Shown piece by piece: positions 22,229 through 30,877 of a DNA stretch of 64,000 nt. Numbering within the stretch: the stretch's first letter is position 1; the number at the start of each line of letters is the position of its first letter. A model generated the notes under the pieces. It was not told the origin of the DNA. It was given only the letters and a program-made list of their open reading frames with translations, and made no database searches. Origin of the DNA: Actinomycetes bacterium (GTDB lineage Bacteria > Actinomycetota > Acidimicrobiia > Acidimicrobiales > Ilumatobacteraceae); contig JAIOPC010000009.1 of the NCBI GenBank assembly GCA_021414085.1, forward strand, positions 1 to 64,000, read 5' to 3'. Made by a program: the position numbers and the translations under genes.

Positions 22229-24940
22229 ATGGCAAAACCCCTCGTCATCGTGGAATCCCCCGCGAAGGCAAAAACGATCTCCAAATTTCTCGGTGATGCC
22301 TTCGACGTTCGCGCCTCCGTTGGCCATGTCGCGGACCTTCCGAGCAAGGGTTTGTCGATCGATGTCGACAACGGGTTCAAGCCGACGTACGAATTGACGG
22401 TCCGCGGCAAGGAAGTGGTGAAAGACCTGCGTGCGGCGATGAAGGGCGCGAGCGAGTTGTACCTCGCGACCGACGAAGACCGCGAGGGGGAGGCAATCAG
22501 TTGGCATCTTTTGGAACAACTGAAGCCAAAGATCCCCGTGAAGCGGATGGTGTTTCACGAAATCACGAAGGCCGCCATCGATCAAGCCGTCGCCAACCCC
22601 CGCGATATCGACCTTGGCCTGGTCGACGCCGCCGAAACCCGCCGCCTGCTCGACCGCCTGTACGGCTACGAGGTCTCGCCGGTGCTGTGGCGGCGTGTCA
22701 ACCGTGGACTTTCGGCTGGCCGGGTGCAATCCCCTTCGATTCGGCTGATCGTCGAGCGTGAACGCGAACGAATCGCGTTCGTGAGTGCCGGGTACTGGGA
22801 CATCGAACTGCTGACTTCCACATCGCCAGCTTTCACCGCCACGCTCATTGCGGTCGACGGCACGAAAGTTGCTACCGGCAAGGACTTCACTGCCGACGGA
22901 TTACCAAAAGCAAACGTCGAGGTTGTTACCGAAGAGCGCGCGCGGTCGTTGGCCGACGCCCTGGCTCGCAGCAACTTCAGCGTGCGGTCGGTGGAAGACA
23001 AGCCGTATCGCAGTTCTCCGAAGGCGCCGTTCATGACCAGCACGCTGCAGCAAGAGGGCGGCCGCAAGTTACGCCTCGGTGCCGCCCAGGTCATGCGCGT
23101 CGCGCAAGGGTTGTACGAGCGTGGCTACATCACCTACATGCGTACCGACAACGTGGTACTCAGCGACGAAGCGTTGGCTGCCGCCCGCGCCGAGGTGAAG
23201 GGGTTGTACGGCGAGAACTTCTTGTCGCCCTCACCGCGCCAGTTCACCACCAAGGTGAAGAACGCGCAGGAAGCCCACGAAGCCATCCGGCCCACCACTC
23301 CGTTGCGCAGCCCCGACGCGGTTGCAGCCGAACTCAACCCGCAGGAACTCGCGCTGTATCGCTTGGTCTGGCAGCGCACGCTGGCATCGCAGATGGCCGA
23401 TGCCACTGGCGTCACTGTCTCAGTTCGCCTCAGCGCAACCGCGCAGGGCACCGACTGCGAATTCGCGGCAAGCGGCACCACGATCACCTTCGCCGGCTAC
23501 CGCCAGGTGTATGTGGAAAGCAGCGACGAGTCCGACGCAACGGAAGACGACAAGGAAGCGCTGCTGCCGGTGCTGACGGTGGGCGAAGCGGTGCAAGTTG
23601 CCGAACTCACGCCCAACGGCCACAACACGCTGCCGCCGGCGCGTTACACGGAGGCTTCGCTGATCAAGAAGCTGGAAGAGTTGGGCATCGGCCGACCCAG
23701 CACCTGGGCCTCGATCATTCAAACCGTGCAAGACCGCGGCTATGTGTGGAAGAAGGGCCAAGCCCTTGTGCCCACGTGGACAGCGTTTGCCGTTGTTGGT
23801 CTGCTCGAGAAACACTTCGACGAGTTGGTCGACTACGCATTCACGGCGCGCATCGAGGAAGACCTCGATGCCATCGCACGCAAAGAGCGCCACAAGCAAG
23901 ATTGGCTGCAGCACTTCTACTTCGGCGACGAGACCGACCAGATGCCAGGCCTCAAGCGCTTGGTGGAAGAGAACCTGGATCAGATTGACGCCGTCGAGAT
24001 CAACACGTTCCCGATTGGCGACGACGCCGATGGCAACCTGGTAGTGGTGAAGCCGGGCAAGTACGGCCCGTACGTGAAGCGCGGCGACGACACCGCCAGC
24101 GTTCCCGACACGATGACACCCGACGAACTGACGCTCGAGGTCGCGCTGCTACTGCTGGCCGCACCAAAGAACGACGAACCGATCGGCGAGCTCGACGGTT
24201 ACCCGGTCTACGCGAAGAACGGTCGCTACGGCCCGTACGTGCAGTGGGGCGCGCCCGACAACCTGCCGCCCGGTCTGGTGAAGCCGAAGATGGCAAGCCT
24301 GTTCAAGACGATGGTGTTCGAGCGAGTCACCGAGGCGGAAGCCAAGGAACTGTTGCAATTGCCCCGAACACTGGGCACCGACCCCTCCGACGGCCAAGAC
24401 ATTCTCGCCAACAACGGTCGCTACGGCCCGTACATCATGAAGGGCAAGGACTACCGCAACATCGACAACGAAGAGCGGCTGTTCACCATCACCCTCGCAG
24501 AGGCGCTTGTCATCTTCAGTCAGCCAAAGGTGTTCCGCCGCGGCGGGGGCAACATGGCCGCCCGCGGTCCGTTACGCGAGTTTGGTAACGACCCAGTGAG
24601 CCAGAAGCCTGTGGTCGCACGCGACGGCAAGTTCGGGGTCTACGTGACCGACGGCGAGACGAATGCCTCGATCTCACGCGGCGATCGGCTGGAAGAAATG
24701 ATTCCCGAGCGGGCGTACGAGCTGTTGGCCGCGCGACGCGAAGCGATCATCGAAAAGGGCGGCGCATCCGGCAAGCGGGCTGCTGCGACAAAGCGCGCAG
24801 CTGTCAAGCGGGCGGCGCCGAAGAAGGCCGCGGCAAAGAAGAAGCCAGCAAAGAAGGCGGCCACAAAGAAGCCGGCGGTCAAGAAGGCGGTCGCAAAGAA
24901 GGTCGCCGCCAAGAAGTCGGCCCCGAGCACAACCGCTTAA
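22229..24940 (+). CDS. topA: DNA topoisomerase I
   Basis: A 903-residue type IA topoisomerase that relaxes negative supercoils. Toprim domain: IVESPAKAKTISKFLG near the N-terminus and the acidic triad ATDEDREGEAISWHL (about residue 80). The active-site Tyr lies in GYITYMRTDN (about residue 300). The C-terminal half has repeated GxYGPYV units (GKYGPYVKRG, GRYGPYVQWG, GRYGPYIMKG and the variant GKFGVYVTDG), the actinobacterial repeat type, without Cys4 zinc fingers. It ends in a 50-residue Lys/Ala-rich tail (AAAKKKPAKKA) like a histone H1 tail, probably for DNA retention. Upstream of tmk and holB. Confidence 0.97.
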   Translation: MAKPLVIVESPAKAKTISKFLGDAFDVRASVGHVADLPSKGLSIDVDNGFKPTYELTVRGKEVVKDLRAAMKGASELYLATDEDREGEAISWHLLEQLKPKIPVKRMVFHEITKAAIDQAVANPRDIDLGLVDAAETRRLLDRLYGYEVSPVLWRRVNRGLSAGRVQSPSIRLIVERERERIAFVSAGYWDIELLTSTSPAFTATLIAVDGTKVATGKDFTADGLPKANVEVVTEERARSLADALARSNFSVRSVEDKPYRSSPKAPFMTSTLQQEGGRKLRLGAAQVMRVAQGLYERGYITYMRTDNVVLSDEALAAARAEVKGLYGENFLSPSPRQFTTKVKNAQEAHEAIRPTTPLRSPDAVAAELNPQELALYRLVWQRTLASQMADATGVTVSVRLSATAQGTDCEFAASGTTITFAGYRQVYVESSDESDATEDDKEALLPVLTVGEAVQVAELTPNGHNTLPPARYTEASLIKKLEELGIGRPSTWASIIQTVQDRGYVWKKGQALVPTWTAFAVVGLLEKHFDELVDYAFTARIEEDLDAIARKERHKQDWLQHFYFGDETDQMPGLKRLVEENLDQIDAVEINTFPIGDDADGNLVVVKPGKYGPYVKRGDDTASVPDTMTPDELTLEVALLLLAAPKNDEPIGELDGYPVYAKNGRYGPYVQWGAPDNLPPGLVKPKMASLFKTMVFERVTEAEAKELLQLPRTLGTDPSDGQDILANNGRYGPYIMKGKDYRNIDNEERLFTITLAEALVIFSQPKVFRRGGGNMAARGPLREFGNDPVSQKPVVARDGKFGVYVTDGETNASISRGDRLEEMIPERAYELLAARREAIIEKGGASGKRAAATKRAAVKRAAPKKAAAKKKPAKKAATKKPAVKKAVAKKVAAKKSAPSTTA

Positions 24941-24970
24941 CCGCCCCGCAGTCGGTATGGTGCGACGGGT

Positions 24971-25579
24971 ATGTCGGGTGGTCGTTACATTGCGCTTGAG
25001 GGAGCCGAGGGCTGCGGCAAGAGCACGCATTCCAGTCGACTCGCTGCCGCGCTCGGGGCGGTACTGACTCGCGAAACCGGCGGAACCGTGATCGGAAAGC
25101 AGATCCGCACGATTCTGCACGACACCTCGATCAGCAACCTGTCGCATCGCGCGGAAGCGTTGCTGGCCGCCGCCGACCGGGCGCAACACATTGAGGAAGT
25201 CGTGGCGCCCGCGCTGGCCGCTGGCAAGCACGTGGTCAGCGACCGCAGCGTGTACTCGACGCTCGCATATCAGGGCTATGGCCGCGGGCTCTCGATTCCC
25301 GAGGTACGCGAGATCAACGAGTGGGCCGTGAACGGTCATTGGCCCGAACTGGTGTTACTGATCGATGCCGCTCCCGAAGTCCTGGAACGACGCATGCGCG
25401 GTCGCCAACTCGATCGCTTCGAACGCGAGGGCGAGAAGTTTCACACACTCGTACGCGAAGGGTTCCGACAGATGACGATCGACGAACCCGAGCTGTGGGT
25501 CGTCATCGACGGTTCACAGTCGCTCGAAGCAGTCGCCACCGACATTCGTGCAGCGGTGCGCGATCGGCTGGGGCTGTGA
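24971..25579 (+). CDS. tmk: Thymidylate kinase
   Basis: A 202-residue dTMP kinase. P-loop GAEGCGKSTHSSR (residues 10-22), DR(S/Y) motif SDRSVYSTLAYQGYG, and the LID segment RMRGRQLDRFEREG. It phosphorylates dTMP to dTDP. The stop overlaps the ATG of holB (TGATG), a conserved tmk-holB order in many bacteria. Confidence 0.95.
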   Translation: MSGGRYIALEGAEGCGKSTHSSRLAAALGAVLTRETGGTVIGKQIRTILHDTSISNLSHRAEALLAAADRAQHIEEVVAPALAAGKHVVSDRSVYSTLAYQGYGRGLSIPEVREINEWAVNGHWPELVLLIDAAPEVLERRMRGRQLDRFEREGEKFHTLVREGFRQMTIDEPELWVVIDGSQSLEAVATDIRAAVRDRLGL

Positions 25580-26658
25580 TGTTCGCCGAATACTCGCGGT
25601 CAGTTTGGAGCGACGTTGTCGGCCAGGAACGGGCGGTCGAACAACTCACTCACGCGGCTGTCGCGCCGGTGCACGCTTACCTGTTCGTCGGGCCGGCGGG
25701 CTGCACCAAGGACGAAGCCGCGCGATCGTTCGCGGCGCTCTTGCTCACCGGCAGCGACGACGCCGAGTCGCGCGACGCACGACTGATCCTGGAGGGCGAG
25801 CATCCCGACGTTCGCGAGGTCGAGCGCAGCGGTGCACGAATCTCGGCCGACCAGGTCGCCGACATCATTCGCAATGCATCGCTGGCACCAATCGAGGGCA
25901 CGCGCAAGGTGATGGTGCTGCACGAGTTTCATCTGCTGGAAGCAACAGGCGCAGCGCGGTTGCTGAAGACGCTCGAGGAACCCCCGGCCAGCACCGTGTT
26001 CATCGTGCTCGCCGATCAGGTGCCGCCCGAGCTGGTCACGATCGCCTCGCGGTGCGTTCGAATCGACTTCGCGACGATCAGCGAGGCAGCAATTCAGCAA
26101 GTGCTAGTCGACGAGGGTTCCACCGCCGAGGCGGCCACACACGCGGCAGCAGCGGCCGCCGGCAACCTCACCCGCGCGCGCGTGCTCGCCGCCGACCCCA
26201 CGCTGATGCATCGTCGGTCGCTCTTTGCAGCCGTTCCGTCACGGCTTGACGGCACCGGGGCCACAGTCGTAGCCACAGTTCAGGAACTGAACGCAACGAT
26301 CGAGGCCGCCGCCGCGCCGCTGGAGGCGCGCCACGCCAAAGAAGTCGCCGACCTCGATGCCCGCGCCGCCGCCGTTGGAGAAAAGGGCGGCGGTCGCAAA
26401 CAACTGGAAGAACGACACAAGCGCGAACTCCGCCGCCATCGCACCGACGAACTGCGCAGCGGCCTTGGAGTTATCGCCGGCGCGTACCGCGATGCGGTCG
26501 TACAGCAACGTGCCACCCGGCCTGATTCGGTGGCACAAGCGGTCCACCGAATTCATCAAACGCTGGAAGCGCTGGAACGCAACCCCAACGAAGTGTTGCT
26601 ATTGCAGTCGCTGCTCCTCGACCTGCCCTCGCTAGCATTGCTGCCTGCGCCCAGGTAG
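25579..26658 (+). CDS. holB: DNA polymerase III delta-prime subunit
   Basis: A 359-residue AAA+ clamp-loader subunit. WSDVVGQERAVEQL opening, a degenerate P-loop GPAGCTKDEA (delta-prime subunits do not hydrolyse ATP), the interface DARLILEGEHPDV, sensor 1 region KTLEEPPASTVFIVLAD and the RxR-like RCVRIDF. The zinc-binding cysteines seen in E. coli delta-prime are absent. The C-terminal domain contains a long Ala/Glu coiled region. The TAG stop lies inside the 5' end of tRNA-Thr, a 10-base overlap. Confidence 0.9.
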   Translation: MFAEYSRSVWSDVVGQERAVEQLTHAAVAPVHAYLFVGPAGCTKDEAARSFAALLLTGSDDAESRDARLILEGEHPDVREVERSGARISADQVADIIRNASLAPIEGTRKVMVLHEFHLLEATGAARLLKTLEEPPASTVFIVLADQVPPELVTIASRCVRIDFATISEAAIQQVLVDEGSTAEAATHAAAAAAGNLTRARVLAADPTLMHRRSLFAAVPSRLDGTGATVVATVQELNATIEAAAAPLEARHAKEVADLDARAAAVGEKGGGRKQLEERHKRELRRHRTDELRSGLGVIAGAYRDAVVQQRATRPDSVAQAVHRIHQTLEALERNPNEVLLLQSLLLDLPSLALLPAPR

Positions 26659-26724
26659 CTCAGTCGGTAGAGCAACGCACTCGTAATGCGTAGGTCAGGA
26701 GTTCGATTCTCCTCTTGGGCTCCA
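26649..26724 (+). tRNA. tRNA-Thr, anticodon CGT
   Basis: A 76-nt tRNA. The acceptor GCCCAGG pairs with CTTGGGC, discriminator T, encoded CCA at 26722-26724. D-arm GCTCAGTCGGTAGAGC, anticodon stem ACGCA/TGCGT with loop CTCGTAA (anticodon CGT), T-arm CAGGAGTTCGATTCTCCT. Its first 10 bases are also the last codons and stop of holB. Confidence 0.96.
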
Positions 26725-26727
26725 GCT

Positions 26728-27375
26728 TCAAATCCCGGCGACGTAGCGCAGCACGGCCAGCACTCGGCGATGCTCGTGCTCCGACGGCACCAAATCGAGC
26801 TTGCTGAAGATTGAGGAGATGTGTTTCTCCACCGCGCCGGCGCTCACCACCAGTGATTCCGCGATTGCAGAGTTGGAGAGGCCCTGTGCCATCAGTGCCA
26901 ATACTTCACGTTCGCGCGGCGTCAGCGAGTCGACGGGGTCGCGGCGACGGTTACGTGCCAGCAGTTGCGCCACCACCTCCGGGTCGAGTGCCGTGCCACC
27001 CTCGGCGACGCGACACGCAGCGTCGACGAATTCGCGAACATCCGCGACGCGTTCCTTCAACAGATAGCCCAGGCCCTCCGTGCCGAGCGCCAACAAGTCA
27101 GTGGCGTAACTCTCCTCGACGTACTGCGAGAGCACCAGGACCGGTGTTGTCGGTCGCAGACCACGGAGCTCGACGGCCGCACGTAAGCCCTCGTCGGTAT
27201 GCGTGGGTGGCATACGCACGTCGACGATCACCAGATCCGGTTCGTGCTCGGACACCATCGCGAGTAGTCGACTTGCGTCGCCTTCAGCCGCCACGACTTC
27301 GTGCCCGTACTCGCCCAACAACCGCGTCAAACCCTCGCGCAGTAGGACAGAGTCTTCCGCGATCAAGATCCGCAT
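26728..27375 (-). CDS. NarL/FixJ-type response regulator
   Basis: A 215-residue LuxR-type regulator. The receiver domain has ILIAEDSVLLREG, the phospho-acceptor Asp in DLVIVDVRMPP and the Lys in GYLLKERVAD. The C-terminal helix-turn-helix has LTPREREVLALMAQGLSN and VEKHISSIFSKL. It is encoded downstream of, and overlaps by 13 bases, the histidine kinase gene. It stops 3 bases after tRNA-Thr on the opposite strand. Target genes probably include the MMPL gene of the same operon (inference). Confidence 0.92.
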   Translation of the reverse strand: MRILIAEDSVLLREGLTRLLGEYGHEVVAAEGDASRLLAMVSEHEPDLVIVDVRMPPTHTDEGLRAAVELRGLRPTTPVLVLSQYVEESYATDLLALGTEGLGYLLKERVADVREFVDAACRVAEGGTALDPEVVAQLLARNRRRDPVDSLTPREREVLALMAQGLSNSAIAESLVVSAGAVEKHISSIFSKLDLVPSEHEHRRVLAVLRYVAGI

Positions 27376-28646
27376 GGCAGCTCCACACTAAGGACCGTTG
27401 GGCCACCTACCGGACTGGCAATCCGCAGCCGACCCTCGATGCCTGCCACACGATCGCGAAGTCCGCGCAAGCCAGTTCCTGCCGATTCGCTGGCGCCGCC
27501 GATGCCATCGTCGTGCACTTCCACAATCAGCAACCCGTCGCGCTCCGCCAATCGAATTGTCGCCGAGTGCGCCTGACTGTGCTTGGCCACGTTGGTGAGT
27601 GCTTCGGCCACCACGAAGTAGGCGGTCGCCTCGACTGTCGAGGGAAGACGCCGTTGCAGATCGCTGTGCAGTGTCACCGGCACCGGACACCGGGCCATCA
27701 GCGCGGAAACCGCAGCGTCGAGACCGCGATCAGTGAGCACCGCCGGATGAATGCCGCGTACGAGATCGCGCAGCTCCGCGATCGCCTGCTTTGCTTCATC
27801 GTGCGCAGCGTCGACCAACTCACGGGAGTACTCGTCGTCGCTTTCACGCAGTCGCTCCTTGGCTCTGCCTAAGTTCATGGCCAAGCTCACCAGCCGCTGC
27901 TGCGCACCATCATGTAGATCGCGCTCGATGCGCCGCAGCTCGCCCGCAGAAGACTCGACCGACGCGTCGCGACTCACCTGCAGCTCGCTGACTCGTGCAG
28001 CCAGCTGTGCCGCCTCATTCGGAGCCAACAATGTGTTGGCCAACGCAACATCAACCTTGGCCAGCGCATTGATGATCCGCGGCAACACCGCAACCAGAAG
28101 GATGCCGACCAGGCAGCCGATCGCGCAGGCGATTAACAACGACCATCCGTGGATGAAGTAGCGCGTGCCATTGAGCGTGAACTCGGGCGGCGAGTCACCA
28201 GCCCACCCCCACAGCGGCAGCGACGCCAGCGAGAACGCAGTCGACCACAACACCACAACCGAGATGAAGGCAACGAGGCCCCACGGCAGCATGACAACGC
28301 TGTAGACGAGCCCCTTCCAACCGGCGCGGTCCGTCATCATCTGTTTTGCCCGCAGCCACAACGACTGCTCCCACACGATCGGCGCAGCAGCTGGCAAATC
28401 GACGTCGAGTAGCGCGCGTACCCTGGCCCGCTCGACTTGCCCGACCAGTCGACCGCCCACGACCGTCGCGGCCAGTAGCGGGAACCCGACGAGTGTGACC
28501 ATCAGCCCAGCGCTCAGCGAGAGCATCGTGACGACGACGGTGAACAAGGCGATGCCGACGAAGAGGTCTATGAGTAGGTGAACGGACTGCAGCCACACCT
28601 TGGGCTTGGTGTACGCGCCGAACATTCGCTTCAGGAGTGCGCTCAT
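27363..28646 (-). CDS. Sensor histidine kinase (HisKA_3 type)
   Basis: A 427-residue membrane kinase. Four or more N-terminal hydrophobic segments (LLIDLFVGIALFTVVVTMLS, AGLMVTLVGFPLLAATVVGG, GLVAFISVVVLW, LLIACAIGCLVGILLVAVL) form a sensor of the actinobacterial type. Then comes the dimerisation/phospho-acceptor box RIERDLHDGAQQRLVSLAM with the His, and a HATPase domain with VVAEALTNVAKHSQA and DDGIGGA. Start ATG 28646 overlaps the MMPL stop. A much longer frame exists upstream but crosses the MMPL coding region. The signal sensed is unknown. Confidence 0.9.
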   Translation of the reverse strand: MSALLKRMFGAYTKPKVWLQSVHLLIDLFVGIALFTVVVTMLSLSAGLMVTLVGFPLLAATVVGGRLVGQVERARVRALLDVDLPAAAPIVWEQSLWLRAKQMMTDRAGWKGLVYSVVMLPWGLVAFISVVVLWSTAFSLASLPLWGWAGDSPPEFTLNGTRYFIHGWSLLIACAIGCLVGILLVAVLPRIINALAKVDVALANTLLAPNEAAQLAARVSELQVSRDASVESSAGELRRIERDLHDGAQQRLVSLAMNLGRAKERLRESDDEYSRELVDAAHDEAKQAIAELRDLVRGIHPAVLTDRGLDAAVSALMARCPVPVTLHSDLQRRLPSTVEATAYFVVAEALTNVAKHSQAHSATIRLAERDGLLIVEVHDDGIGGASESAGTGLRGLRDRVAGIEGRLRIASPVGGPTVLSVELPCGS

Positions 28647-30736
28647 GAGTGCGTCACCTCCATCACCTTCACCGATGGCAGGCTGCGCGCCAACCGGCGA
28701 GGCAACCACCAGTTGCGTTCGCCCAACAGCTCCATCGTCGCCGGCACCAACACCATGCGCACAATCGTCGCGTCGAGCAGCACGGCGACAGCGAGACCGA
28801 GACCGATCAGCTTGATTGCACGCAGGTCGCCGAGCACAAAGGTACCGAACACACAAACCATGATGGCAGCAGCAGCCGTGATCACTCGCGCCGTCGATGC
28901 CAATCCTTCGACAACCGCCTCGCTGTTCTTCGCTCCACGGTCCACCCGTTCCTTTACGGACGACAACAGAAACACCTCGTAGTCCATCGACAAGCCGAAC
29001 ACGATTGCGAAGAGCATCATCGGCGCCCAGGGCTCGATCGGCGCGCCAGCCTCCACACCGATCAGGTTGCCGAGCCAACCCCACTGAAACACCGCCACCA
29101 TCACGCCGTACGCGGCGCACAGCGACAGCAAGTTCATGATCACCGCTTTGAGCGGCACGAGGATCGAGCGGAACACAAACATCAACAGTAGGAAGCTGAG
29201 CACGAGAACAGCGCCGATGAAGATCGGTAGGCGCGACGACATCTGCGCGGAGAAGTCGACATCCCCAGCCGTCTGCCCGCCGACGTAGGCAGTCACTCCG
29301 CTGCTCGGGATCACGTCGTCGCGTAAGTGACGTACGAGCGTTGCCGTGCGCTCGTCCTGCGGACCCGTCGTAGGTATGACGGTGATGACTGCCACGTTGC
29401 CGGATGGAACGGTGTCAACGGCAGTGACTGCAAGTACGCCGGGGTCTTTTGCCAACACGTCGGAAAGGCGGTCTGCCGCGGTCGGGTCGTCGACCAACGG
29501 CGTCACCACCAAGAGTGGGCCGTTGAAACCCGCGCCGAACCCTTCAGCCAAGGTGTCGTATGCCGCGCGCGTCGTGGTGCCAGCTGGGTCGTTGCCCGCG
29601 TCGGCCGAAGCGAGGCGCATGGCGAATGAGGGCAGCACTAAAGCGCCGAGAATCGCGAAGCCGGCCGAGGCGCAGACGACCGGATGTCGTTGCACGAACC
29701 TGCTCCAACGGTGCCAGCCCGACTCGCCCACGCGTTGGCGGCGCCTGTGTAGCGACAGTTTGTCGATGCGGTGACCGACGAAACCTAAGGAAGCGGGCAG
29801 CAACGTGATCGCGGCTAGCACAGCGACTAACACAGCCGTCGAAGTGCCAAGGGCAAGGCCGTCAAGAAATGAAAGCCGCATCAAGAACATTCCGAGCAGC
29901 GAGATCATCACGGTTAAACCGGCGAACACCACTGCCCGACCGGCAGTGTCGATCGCCTCGACGGTGGCTTGCAGTGGATCGCCGCTTCGGCGAAGGGCTT
30001 CGCGATAGCGAGTCACGATGAACAACGAGTAGTCGATGCCCACGCCGATGCCCACCATCGAAGCGACTTGCACGGTGAAGTCAGGCGTATCGACGACTGC
30101 TGCCCAGAGCTGCACTCCCGCCAGTCCGACAACGATGCCGAAAACAGCGGTGAGCAGCGGAAGGCCCATCGCCACCAGCGAACCAAACGAGATCAGCAAG
30201 ATGACGGCGGCGGCCAGCAGACCAAAGACCTCGGTCGTGGGAACACCGCCATCTTGAAATCGATAGCCGCCGTACTCCACCCGGCTTCCACTTCGCATCA
30301 GGTCACTTCGTTCGGCGAGCAAGCGGTCGTTCACCGTTTCGTCTTCTGGATCCAGCGTCATCGAACCGGTCGCTACGCGGCCATCGTCCGATAGCTGCAG
30401 GTCACTCGTCGACGCCGGGCTGTACAACACACCTTGCGTCGCCGCCACACGTTGGAGGTATGCATCAATGCGTGCCGTCGCCGACGCGCTGGCGATGCCG
30501 ACGTCGTCGGCAATCACCAACTGCACGACGTCGCCGGCGATGTTGGCATCGGCGGGCGCCTCGCTGAGCAGGAGTTCATAGGCGCGGTCACTATCTGTTC
30601 CCGGGAGGCGACCATTTGCGGCGTAGTCTCCGCCGGCCGCACTGGCCGCAAAGCTGACGCCAATCACCACCGCCAACCACAGCACAAGGGTGACACGACG
30701 GTGTCGGAAGCAAAGTTTGGCAAGTTGTTTCAGCAT
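28643..30736 (-). CDS. MMPL/RND family transporter
   Basis: About 697 residues, with twelve predicted membrane helices in two halves, each followed by a large external loop. The two proton-relay motifs GVGIDYSLF (helix 4) and GLSMDYEVF (helix 10) carry the conserved Asp-Tyr pair. Family members export lipids, siderophores or drugs. The start is set at ATG 30736 (MLKQLAKLCFRHRR), the usual MMPL opening; ATG 30772 would add a basic KKRRR leader. It is first gene of the operon, with kinase and regulator downstream, which suggests self-regulation by envelope stress or substrate. Confidence 0.92.
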   Translation of the reverse strand: MLKQLAKLCFRHRRVTLVLWLAVVIGVSFAASAAGGDYAANGRLPGTDSDRAYELLLSEAPADANIAGDVVQLVIADDVGIASASATARIDAYLQRVAATQGVLYSPASTSDLQLSDDGRVATGSMTLDPEDETVNDRLLAERSDLMRSGSRVEYGGYRFQDGGVPTTEVFGLLAAAVILLISFGSLVAMGLPLLTAVFGIVVGLAGVQLWAAVVDTPDFTVQVASMVGIGVGIDYSLFIVTRYREALRRSGDPLQATVEAIDTAGRAVVFAGLTVMISLLGMFLMRLSFLDGLALGTSTAVLVAVLAAITLLPASLGFVGHRIDKLSLHRRRQRVGESGWHRWSRFVQRHPVVCASAGFAILGALVLPSFAMRLASADAGNDPAGTTTRAAYDTLAEGFGAGFNGPLLVVTPLVDDPTAADRLSDVLAKDPGVLAVTAVDTVPSGNVAVITVIPTTGPQDERTATLVRHLRDDVIPSSGVTAYVGGQTAGDVDFSAQMSSRLPIFIGAVLVLSFLLLMFVFRSILVPLKAVIMNLLSLCAAYGVMVAVFQWGWLGNLIGVEAGAPIEPWAPMMLFAIVFGLSMDYEVFLLSSVKERVDRGAKNSEAVVEGLASTARVITAAAAIMVCVFGTFVLGDLRAIKLIGLGLAVAVLLDATIVRMVLVPATMELLGERNWWLPRRLARSLPSVKVMEVTHS

Positions 30737-30789
30737 GCCTTCAGCATGAAGACGGCGACGTTTCTTGACCATCCGGCCCGCTGGTGTCT

Positions 30790-30814
30790 CGGCCGGGGGG
30801 TTAACCCCCGGCCG
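30790..30814. promoter_or_regulatory. 10-bp inverted repeat between divergent MMPL and peptidase genes
   Basis: CGGCCGGGGG (30790-30799), 5 bases GTTAA, then CCCCCGGCCG (30805-30814), perfect. It lies between two gene starts, so it is not a conventional terminator. It could be an operator, a leader hairpin or part of a regulator site. The symmetric GGTTAACC core is notable. Confidence 0.5.
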
Positions 30815-30877
30815 AACTTCTCAGTGCGCGCAGCCCGCGATCCCACCGAGGCCTGCCTTCAGTAGGGTGACGCCGAA

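Noticed and set aside
25579-26658. Loss of P-loop in holB as a mutation.
   Set aside because: Degenerate P-loops are normal for delta-prime subunits, so nothing unusual.
27363-29120. Histidine kinase read as a 585-residue protein starting in the MMPL gene.
   Set aside because: The first 158 residues are out-of-frame MMPL sequence; the ATGA overlap at 28643-28646 gives the right start.
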